A DNA stretch of 20,188 bases. Source: Salibaculum sp035270045 (GTDB taxonomy: Bacteria > Pseudomonadota > Alphaproteobacteria > Rhodobacterales > Rhodobacteraceae). The notes under the pieces were generated by a model that saw only the letters and a program-made list of their open reading frames with translations, had not been told where the DNA came from and ran no database searches. This document shows, piece after piece, positions 1-5,986 of the stretch. The position numbers and the translations under genes were made by a program. Numbering within the stretch: position 1 is the first letter of the stretch; every line of letters starts with the position of its first letter. The stretch covers positions 1-20,188 of the forward strand of contig NZ_DATFIP010000012.1 of assembly GCF_035270045.1 (NCBI RefSeq), given 5' to 3'.

Positions 1-885
1 ACCAAGGGGATCGTGGCGATGGTCGCCACCTGCACGGTGTGGGGGCTGTCGGGTATCTATTACAAGCTGCTGGACCACGTCCCTCCGATTGAGGTGCTGG
101 CGCATCGCACGCTGTGGTCCTGCGCCTTCTTCGCGCTGGTGCTGCTGGTCCAGGGGCGGCTGCACATGCTGGGGCGCGCGCTCGCCGGGCGGCGCTCGGT
201 TCTGTCCATAGCGCTGGCGGCGCTGATGATTTCGACCAACTGGTTCGTGTTCATCACCTCGATCCAGATCGGAAAGGCGATGGAGGCCTCGCTGGGCTAC
301 TACATCTTTCCGCTGGTGGCGGTGCTGCTGGGGGCTCTGGCGTTTCGTGAGCGGCTGGGCCGGGCGCAGCTCTTTGCGGTTGCGCTTGCGCTCTGCGCGG
401 TCGTCACCCTGACATGGGGGCTGGGCGTGCCGCCCTGGATCGCGCTGATACTTGCGTCGAGCTTTGGCCTCTACGGTCTTGTGAAAAAAGGGCTTTCCGT
501 CGGTCCGGTGGTATCGGTCACGGCCGAGGTGCTGCTCTTGTCGCCGATTGCCCTGACGGTCTTGTGGTTTTTTCATTCCGACGGGCATGGGGCATTCGGT
601 GTCAATTGGCCCGACAGCCTGCTGCTGGCCTTTTCCGGTATCCTCACCGGCACGCCGCTCATCATGTTCAGCTATGCCACCAAGCGCGTCACGCTGGCCA
701 CGGTGGGTCTTGTGCAGTACCTGAACCCGACGCTGCAATTCCTCGTGGCGACGCTGATCTTCCTCGAGCCGTTCAGCGTCTGGCACGCCGTGGCCTTTGC
801 CATGATCTGGACGGCGCTGGCGATCTACACCACCGCGAGCCTGCGTCAGGACAGGGCGGCGCGCAGGGCGGTGCCGAGGGCCTGA
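1..885 (+). CDS. rarD: RarD-like EamA/DMT-superfamily permease, 5' end cut by the window edge
   Basis: An inner-membrane permease of the drug/metabolite transporter (EamA) superfamily, closest in style to RarD. The substrate of RarD proteins is not firmly established. The reading frame is open from base 1. The first visible in-frame starts are GTG at 13 and ATG at 19, but RarD proteins carry a few residues before the first helix, so the true start probably lies just left of the window. The opening segment with WGLSGIYYKLL followed by EVLAHRTLWS is typical of RarD. About ten hydrophobic helices in two EamA-like halves follow, with the second half containing GTPLIMFSYATKRV and GLVQYLNPTLQFL. 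The length (about 295 visible residues) is normal. The last 40 bp overlap the convergent LOG-family gene. Family is confident; function is inferred only. Confidence 0.88.
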   Translation, partial: TKGIVAMVATCTVWGLSGIYYKLLDHVPPIEVLAHRTLWSCAFFALVLLVQGRLHMLGRALAGRRSVLSIALAALMISTNWFVFITSIQIGKAMEASLGYYIFPLVAVLLGALAFRERLGRAQLFAVALALCAVVTLTWGLGVPPWIALILASSFGLYGLVKKGLSVGPVVSVTAEVLLLSPIALTVLWFFHSDGHGAFGVNWPDSLLLAFSGILTGTPLIMFSYATKRVTLATVGLVQYLNPTLQFLVATLIFLEPFSVWHAVAFAMIWTALAIYTTASLRQDRAARRAVPRA

Positions 886-1397
886 GGATCCTTGACCGGT
901 TGGAGCATGCCGCGCAGGCTGTCATCGGCGAAACCATGACCGATGACATGATCGACAAGCCGGAGAACCGGTTCCCAGTAATCATTGATATTCAATAGAA
1001 AAATTGGCTTGTCATGCAGGCCCAGCTGACGCCAGGTCAGCACCTCGAACAGCTCGTCAAGCGAGCCCGCGCCGCCGGGCAGGACCACGATGGCGTGGGA
1101 ATTCATGAACATGACCTTCTTGCGCTCGTGCATCGTCTCGGTGACGACATACCGGGTCAGGTCGCGCTTGCCGCCCTCGCGGTCCACCAGATGCTCGGGG
1201 ATCACGCCGAGCGTGCGGCCCCCCGCCGCCTGCGCCGCGCGCGCAACCGCGCCCATCAGGCCGACATCGCCCGCGCCGTAGACCAGCTCCCAGCCATTCC
1301 CGGCCAGCATCCGCCCGGTTTCCTCCGCGGCGGCGAGGTAGGTCGGGTCGTGCCCGTCGCGTGCGCCGCAAAAGACACAGACAGCCGCGTGTGCCAT
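846..1397 (-). CDS. LOG-family (TIGR00730) nucleotide 5'-monophosphate phosphoribohydrolase
   Basis: A cytosolic Rossmann-fold protein of the lysine-decarboxylase-like LOG family. Characterised members split cytokinin riboside 5'-monophosphates or other nucleotide monophosphates into base and ribose 5-phosphate; many bacterial members have no proven substrate. The 183-residue protein starts MAHAAVCVFCGARDG. It has the glycine-rich GAGDVGLMGAVA stretch and the family signature PGGAGSLDE (the usual motif is PGGxGTxxE), which carries the active-site Glu. The ATG at 1397 is chosen because GGGAGAAATTC precedes it and homologues begin there; the open frame upstream of it is low-complexity shadow. 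It is divergent from the LysM gene, and its stop lies inside the end of the rarD-like gene. It could equally be called a possible lysine decarboxylase in older annotation, which is a misnomer. Confidence 0.92.
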   Translation of the reverse strand: MAHAAVCVFCGARDGHDPTYLAAAEETGRMLAGNGWELVYGAGDVGLMGAVARAAQAAGGRTLGVIPEHLVDREGGKRDLTRYVVTETMHERKKVMFMNSHAIVVLPGGAGSLDELFEVLTWRQLGLHDKPIFLLNINDYWEPVLRLVDHVIGHGFADDSLRGMLQPVKDPQALGTALRAALS

Positions 1398-1426
1398 GAA
1401 TTTCTCCCGTCTCTCAGAGGGTTGTT

Positions 1427-1455
1427 TTGACCCCTGATAGCCTTGTTGATATGGT
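1427..1455 (+). promoter_or_regulatory. Putative sigma-70 promoter of the LysM gene
   Basis: TTGACC at 1427-1432 and TATGGT at 1450-1455 are separated by exactly 17 bp. They match the -35 and -10 consensus at 5/6 and 4/6 positions. The predicted transcript would begin near 1462, which argues against the in-frame TTG at 1427 and ATG at 1451 as starts of the LysM gene and supports a start at 1487 or 1499. Found by eye only. Confidence 0.5.
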
Positions 1456-1462
1456 CCGGCAA
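1434..1462 (-). promoter_or_regulatory. Putative promoter of the LOG-family gene, interleaved with the divergent LysM promoter
   Basis: On the minus strand TTGCCG (bases 1457-1462) and TATCAG (bases 1434-1439) are 17 bp apart, each matching consensus at 4/6. The boxes interleave with those of the plus-strand promoter, so the two polymerases would occupy the same DNA and compete. Weaker than the plus-strand call. Confidence 0.3.
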
Positions 1463-1498
1463 CCGGGCGCGGTGCCCTGGGCGGGGATGTCGGGAAAG

Positions 1499-2944
1499 AT
1501 GAGCAGATTTGCCGGTTTGGGTGCGGGACCCGTGATCGGGGTGGGGGCAGCGGCCGCCGCCGCGCTCGTGGCGATCGGGGCGTATTTTGCGGGCGGCGAT
1601 GCGTCCCCGCCGCCTGCGCCTGCGCCTGCGCCTGCGCCGCAGCAGGCGGCAGAGCCCGCGCCGGAGGCCGGGACCCGCACCGCGCCGCCCGCCGAGTCCG
1701 TGCCCGAGCCCGACACCGAGGGCGCGACCCGCCCTGCCGAAGCCGGAGGGACAGCACAGGAAGCGCCCGTCCCCCTCGTCGCCGGTACCGATGGTGAGGC
1801 GCAGGCCCCGCCGCCGCCCGCGCTCGACACCTTCCGCCTCGAGCCGGACGGGCAGATGCTCGTCGCCGGGCGCGCGGTGCCGGAGGGCACGGTGGCGATC
1901 ACCGTCGATGCGGCCCGTCTCGGGACGGCAAAGGCCGACCAGGCAGGCAAGTTTGTGGCGTTTCTCGACCTTGCGCCAAGCGATACGGTGCGGGTTCTGG
2001 GGCTGGAATTGCTGCTCGCGGACGGGCGCGTGATCCGCGCGCCCGACGAGATATTGATCGCGCCGTCGCCGCCGCCCGCTCCGCAACCCGGGGCGGTGGC
2101 CGAGGCCGATACCGGCACGCCGCCCGCGCCCGCCGAATCCGCGCCTGATGCCGCCGGAACCGCCGCGTCCGAGGCGGCCGCGCCCGCCACCGATGTGGCC
2201 GATTCGGGGCAAGCGACGCCTGATCCCGCCGCGGAAGGGGTCGCGACCGAGTCCGCCACGCCCGATCCCGCCCCCGAGGTGGCTGCGAAGCGGCCCGCCA
2301 CGCCCGAGGCCCCGGCGACCGCCGTCGCGCCGCAGCTGGACGCGGGCGACGGTGCCACAGCGCCCGCCGCCGAGGCCCCTGCCGCACCCACCGTGGTGCT
2401 GTCGGATGCCGCGGGTGTGCGCGTGCTGCAGGTCCCCGGAGAGCCGGGGCCGGACATCATGTCGTCGGTGGCGCTCGACTCCATCAGCTATTCCGACGCG
2501 GGCAGGGTGCAGCTTTCGGGCCGTGCCAGCACGCCCGACGCCCGTGTGCGCATCTATCTCGACAACCGCGCTGTCACCACCGCGACGGTGGACAAAACAG
2601 GCAGTTGGCGGAGCGCCCTGCCCGAGGTGGATACCGGCGTCTACACGCTGCGCGTGGACGAGGTAAGCCGCGACGGCGCGGTGACCTCGCGGGTCGAGAC
2701 GCCATTCAAGCGCGAGGATGTCGCCACGCTGTCGGCGCAGGACGACGTCAGGGACGCGGACGGCACGCCCGCGCCGCCGCGCATGTCGGTGGTCACGGTG
2801 CAGCCCGGCTCGACGCTCTGGGCGATCTCGCGCAAGGCCTATGGCGAGGGCATCCTCTACGTCCGCGTGTTCGAGGCCAACAGGGACCGCATCCGTGACC
2901 CCGACCTGATCTATCCCGGGCAGGTGTTCGAACTGCCGCAGTAG
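1499..2944 (+). CDS. Membrane-anchored LysM-domain protein with Ig-like modules
   Basis: A probable periplasmic peptidoglycan-binding protein tethered to the inner membrane; I do not recognise a specific function. In order (481 residues from the ATG at 1499): a single hydrophobic, Ala/Gly-rich anchor at about residues 10-30; a Pro/Ala/Glu-rich stretch; a small beta-rich module at about 110-180 (DTFRLEPDGQMLVAGRAVPEG); a second long Pro/Ala linker at about 185-300; a bacterial Ig-like module at about 320-405 (ISYSDAGRVQLSGRA, then VDKTGSWR); and a C-terminal LysM domain at about 428-480 (VQPGSTLWAISRKAYG ending IYPGQVFELP). The start is uncertain: 1487 is also possible, while 1451 and the TTG at 1427 fall inside the likely promoter. 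The Atm1-like gene follows by about 71 bp, so the two may be co-transcribed. Confidence 0.85.
   Translation: MSRFAGLGAGPVIGVGAAAAAALVAIGAYFAGGDASPPPAPAPAPAPQQAAEPAPEAGTRTAPPAESVPEPDTEGATRPAEAGGTAQEAPVPLVAGTDGEAQAPPPPALDTFRLEPDGQMLVAGRAVPEGTVAITVDAARLGTAKADQAGKFVAFLDLAPSDTVRVLGLELLLADGRVIRAPDEILIAPSPPPAPQPGAVAEADTGTPPAPAESAPDAAGTAASEAAAPATDVADSGQATPDPAAEGVATESATPDPAPEVAAKRPATPEAPATAVAPQLDAGDGATAPAAEAPAAPTVVLSDAAGVRVLQVPGEPGPDIMSSVALDSISYSDAGRVQLSGRASTPDARVRIYLDNRAVTTATVDKTGSWRSALPEVDTGVYTLRVDEVSRDGAVTSRVETPFKREDVATLSAQDDVRDADGTPAPPRMSVVTVQPGSTLWAISRKAYGEGILYVRVFEANRDRIRDPDLIYPGQVFELPQ
1612..1638 (+). repeat. In-frame hexanucleotide tandem repeat (GCCTGC)4.5 in the LysM gene
   Basis: Four copies of GCCTGC plus a partial copy encode a run of Pro-Ala dipeptides just after the membrane anchor. 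The unit is a multiple of three, so slippage would change linker length without breaking the frame. Confidence 0.85.
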
Positions 2945-3015
2945 CGCCGCGCTCTGGTCATCGGGGGATGTCGCGGCTATCTGTGGGGTCCGGCAGCCAA
3001 GGACACACGCCACCG

Positions 3016-4830
3016 ATGACCGACACCACACCCGAGACGCACCCGCCCGAGGGCGGCGGCTGGCGGATCATCCGCCGGGTGGCCCCTTACCTGTGGACCA
3101 GGGAGGAGCCGTGGGTGCGTCGCCGGGTGGTCCTGGCGCTGGCGCTCCTGCTGGCGGCCAAGCTGGTCGCGGTGGCGACACCGGTGTTCTACAAGGTGGC
3201 GGTCGATGCGCTGGCGGGCGAGGGGCCAAGCCCCGCCTGGGCGCTTGGGGCGGGGGCGATCGGGCTGACCGTTGCCTATGGCCTGTCACGGCTGATGAAC
3301 GTCGGGTTCCAGCAGGCGCGCGACGCGGCCTTCGCCAAGGTGGGACAGCGGGCGCTGCGCAAGCTTGCGCTCGAGACGTTCCAGCACATCCACGCGCTGT
3401 CGCTGAGCTATCACCTGTCGCGGCGCACCGGCGGGCTGAGCCGGATCATCGAGCGCGGCGTGAAGGGCGTGGATTTCCTGCTTCGCTTCCTCTTGTTCTC
3501 CATCGCGCCGCTGATCCTCGAACTCCTCATGGTGGGGGTGATCCTGTGGCTCGCCTTCGACATCTGGTATCTCGTCGTGGTGGCGGGCGTGATCGCCGCC
3601 TATGTCGCCTTCACCTTCAAGGTCACCGAGTGGCGGGTAAAACTGCGCCGCGAGATGAACGATCAGGACACCGACGCCAACCAGAAGGCCATCGACAGCC
3701 TGCTCAACTACGAGACGGTCAAGTATTTCGGAGCCGAGGGGATGGAGGCGGCGCGCTATGACCGGGCGATGGCGGGCTACGAGCGCGCGGCGCTGATGAC
3801 CGCCTATTCGCTCTCGTTCCTCAATTTCGGGCAGTCCCTTCTCATCACCGGCGGGCTGGTGGCGGTGATGGTAATGGCGGCCATGGGCGTGCAGGCGGGC
3901 ACCATGACGGTGGGCGATTTCGTGATGGTCAACGCCTACATGATCCAGATCACCATGCCGCTCAATTTCCTGGGCACCGTCTATCGCGAGATCCGGCAGG
4001 CGCTGGTGGACATGGGCGAGATGTTCGCGCTGCTCGACCAGCCGCCCGATGTGCGCGAGCGGGCCGATGCGCGGCCACTGCAGGTGGCGGGCGCGCATGT
4101 GCGGCTCGACGACGTGCGTTTCGGCTATGACCCGGGCAATCCGATCTTAAAAGGCGTGACGCTTGATGCGCCGGCGGGGCAGACCCTGGCCGTGGTGGGG
4201 CCGTCGGGCTCGGGCAAGTCCACCATAGGCCGCTTGCTGTTCCGGTTCTATGACGTGGCATCCGGGCGCATCACGATCGACGGGCAGGATATTCGCGACG
4301 TCACCCTCGACAGTCTGCACGACGCCATCGGCGTGGTGCCGCAGGACACGGTGCTGTTCAACGACACGATCCGCTACAACATCGCCTATGGGCGCGAGGG
4401 CGCGGACGAGGCCGAGGTGGTCGCTGCAGCAAAATCGGCCAAGATCCACGACTTCATCATGAGCCTGCCGGAAGGCTACGACACCCAGGTGGGCGAGCGC
4501 GGCCTGAAACTGTCGGGCGGCGAGAAACAGCGCGTGGGCATCGCCCGGACTCTGCTGAAGAACCCGCCGATTCTGCTGCTGGACGAGGCCACGAGCGCGT
4601 TGGACACCGACACCGAGCGTGAGATCCAGTCCGAGCTGCGGGCCATGGCGCAGGGCCGCACGGTGCTGACCATCGCGCACCGGCTGTCGACCATCGCGGA
4701 CGCTGACCGGATCGTTGTGCTGGAAAAGGGCGAGGTGGTGGAGACCGGCACGCACGATGCGCTGTTGAGTCAGCCCGGGCGCTATGCCCAGCTCTGGGCG
4801 CGGCAACAGGCCGAGGACGAGGCCGCCTGA
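3016..4830 (+). CDS. atm1: Atm1/ABCB7-type ABC exporter (fused permease and ATPase)
   Basis: A half-transporter that works as a homodimer in the inner membrane. Bacterial Atm1 relatives export glutathione conjugates and metal-thiol complexes; mitochondrial Atm1/ABCB7 supports cytosolic iron-sulphur protein assembly. The 604-residue protein has a six-helix permease domain (about 1-310) with Atm1 hallmarks: RTGGLSRIIERGVKG, the DSLLNYETVKYFGAE segment, and NFLGTVYREIRQALVDM. The ATPase domain follows, with Walker A GPSGSGKST (395-403), signature LSGGEKQR (from 499), Walker B ILLLDEATSALD (from 519; Asp523, Glu524) and the H-loop His near 555. ATG 3016 is preferred because AAGGA lies 12 bp upstream and homologues start near there. 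An in-frame ATG at 2968 would add 16 residues. The substrate is inferred from the family. Confidence 0.93.
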   Translation: MTDTTPETHPPEGGGWRIIRRVAPYLWTREEPWVRRRVVLALALLLAAKLVAVATPVFYKVAVDALAGEGPSPAWALGAGAIGLTVAYGLSRLMNVGFQQARDAAFAKVGQRALRKLALETFQHIHALSLSYHLSRRTGGLSRIIERGVKGVDFLLRFLLFSIAPLILELLMVGVILWLAFDIWYLVVVAGVIAAYVAFTFKVTEWRVKLRREMNDQDTDANQKAIDSLLNYETVKYFGAEGMEAARYDRAMAGYERAALMTAYSLSFLNFGQSLLITGGLVAVMVMAAMGVQAGTMTVGDFVMVNAYMIQITMPLNFLGTVYREIRQALVDMGEMFALLDQPPDVRERADARPLQVAGAHVRLDDVRFGYDPGNPILKGVTLDAPAGQTLAVVGPSGSGKSTIGRLLFRFYDVASGRITIDGQDIRDVTLDSLHDAIGVVPQDTVLFNDTIRYNIAYGREGADEAEVVAAAKSAKIHDFIMSLPEGYDTQVGERGLKLSGGEKQRVGIARTLLKNPPILLLDEATSALDTDTEREIQSELRAMAQGRTVLTIAHRLSTIADADRIVVLEKGEVVETGTHDALLSQPGRYAQLWARQQAEDEAA

Positions 4831-5032
4831 CCGGGACGGGCGGCCTGGCCGCTGCTTGCCCGGGCCCCGTCAAGGCCGCCCCGCCCGCCGCCCCGGGGCC
4901 CGGTTCCGCGGGCTTTCCACGACGCGCGCCCGCCCGAAGACACCGTTCCGCGGGCAGCAGCTTCCGCGCCCTAAAATGCCGGGCAGGGTCCCGAAAGAGG
5001 GGAGGCCGGTCCGGCCCTCGCCCCAGCGATCG
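4831..5032. other. Intergenic region between convergent genes, no clear terminator
   Basis: A very GC-rich 202-bp gap between two convergent genes. It contains a 6-1-6 palindrome (GCGGCC T GGCCGC at 4840-4852) and an 11-bp direct repeat, GTTCCGCGGGC, at 4903-4913 and 4945-4955 (42 bp apart). No hairpin is followed by a T-run on either strand, so I cannot call an intrinsic terminator. No small gene with a credible ribosome site is visible. Confidence 0.5.
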
Positions 5033-5788
5033 TCAAAGCTGTTCGTCGAGGAATGTCATGAATGCGTCCCAGCTGCCCGTGTCGGCAGCCAGGTCGTAGT
5101 CACGGGACCCCCAGACGGTGAAGGAATGTCGCGCCCCGCCGAAAAGCCGTGCATCGTGCTCGACGCCGGCGTCGAGCATCTCGCCGACGACCTGCGCCAG
5201 GTCGGCAGGGCCCGAGACCGGATCTGCCGTGCCATGCAAGAGCAGGACAGGGGCCGTGGTCATGGAATAGTCCTGACCTTCGGGCGTTCCCAGCCCGCCG
5301 TGGAAGGAGACGAACCCGTCCACCTCCATTCCGGAACGCGCTGCTTCCAGCGCCGCTGCTCCGCCGAAGCAGTAGCCCATCAGGATGATCTCGTCGCCCA
5401 CGCCATCAAGTTCACTTGCGGCGGCGAGGGAGCCGGACAGCCTGGCGCGAAAGAGGTCCCGATCGGCGTACAACGCGCCCGACCGGGCCTGGTTTTCCTC
5501 CATGTTGGTCGGCCGGTTGTCCTTGCCGTAGACATCAATGGCGACCGCCGTGTAGCCCTTTGCGGCCAGCATGTCGGCGCGTTGCTTCTCGTAATCGGTC
5601 AGCCCGTCCCAATCGTGCACGATCAGGACGGTTCCTTCCGTCTCGGGCAGGTCGGTGTTGCGGGCGACGTACCCTTCGAAGACCGTGCCGTCGACTTCGT
5701 AGTCGAACGGCTGGCCTGTCAGGTCGGCGGCGGCAGGCTGTGCGACGGCGATGCCGAGGGCAAGTGCGCTGGTGATGCTGCGGATCAT
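5033..5788 (-). CDS. Secreted dienelactone-hydrolase-family alpha/beta hydrolase
   Basis: An alpha/beta-fold hydrolase of the dienelactone hydrolase (COG0412-type) family, probably periplasmic. DLH enzymes open lactone or ester bonds using a Cys-His-Asp triad. Here the nucleophile elbow is GYCFGG, the acid is the Asp of HGTADP, and the base is the His of GGARHSFT. The 251-residue protein begins MIRSITSALALGIAVAQPAAA, a Sec signal peptide probably cut after AAA. ATG 5788 is certain because GGAGG lies six bases upstream. It lies 198 bp downstream of the RND pump gene on the same strand and may be read through from that operon or have its own promoter. The natural substrate cannot be told from sequence. 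Confidence 0.9.
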   Translation of the reverse strand: MIRSITSALALGIAVAQPAAADLTGQPFDYEVDGTVFEGYVARNTDLPETEGTVLIVHDWDGLTDYEKQRADMLAAKGYTAVAIDVYGKDNRPTNMEENQARSGALYADRDLFRARLSGSLAAASELDGVGDEIILMGYCFGGAAALEAARSGMEVDGFVSFHGGLGTPEGQDYSMTTAPVLLLHGTADPVSGPADLAQVVGEMLDAGVEHDARLFGGARHSFTVWGSRDYDLAADTGSWDAFMTFLDEQL

Positions 5789-5919
5789 AGAAACCTCCAA
5801 GTTTTCCCTTGAAGGCGAGTTAGCGCGTCTTCCCGAGTTTCAATGATCCGCAATGTCGGCCGGTCCGCGCGTATCGAAGCCCGCGGGTCCGTCCACGAGG
5901 CGCATGGCCGTCTTCTTTT

Positions 5920-5939
5920 CCGCGCCGCATGCGCCGCGG
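5920..5939. repeat. 20-bp near-perfect GC palindrome between the RND and hydrolase genes
   Basis: Centred on GCATGC, with arms that match at nine of ten positions (one G/G or C/C mismatch pair). It lies 48 bp after the RND stop. In RNA it would form a strong short hairpin, but no T-run follows on the minus strand, so it is more likely an mRNA processing or attenuation stem, or a protein site, than a classical terminator. Confidence 0.6.
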
Positions 5940-5986
5940 TCGACGTGTTGACGGGGGCCTGATTGCCTGTCGTTCGACTGCCCGGG

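Noticed and set aside
1613..2400. Pro/Ala repeats of the LysM gene as a CRISPR or minisatellite array
   Set aside because: Apart from one short hexamer run, the similarity is codon-level low complexity without regular repeat and spacer units.
1256..3031. Long minus-strand open frame (591 codons) across the LysM gene
   Set aside because: Arg/Gly/Ala-rich low-complexity translation with no domain. It is the GC-driven shadow of the LysM gene, whose plus-strand product has clear Ig-like and LysM modules.
4838..4861. GC-rich hairpin after the Atm1-like gene as an intrinsic terminator
   Set aside because: A short stem can be drawn but no T-run follows on either strand.
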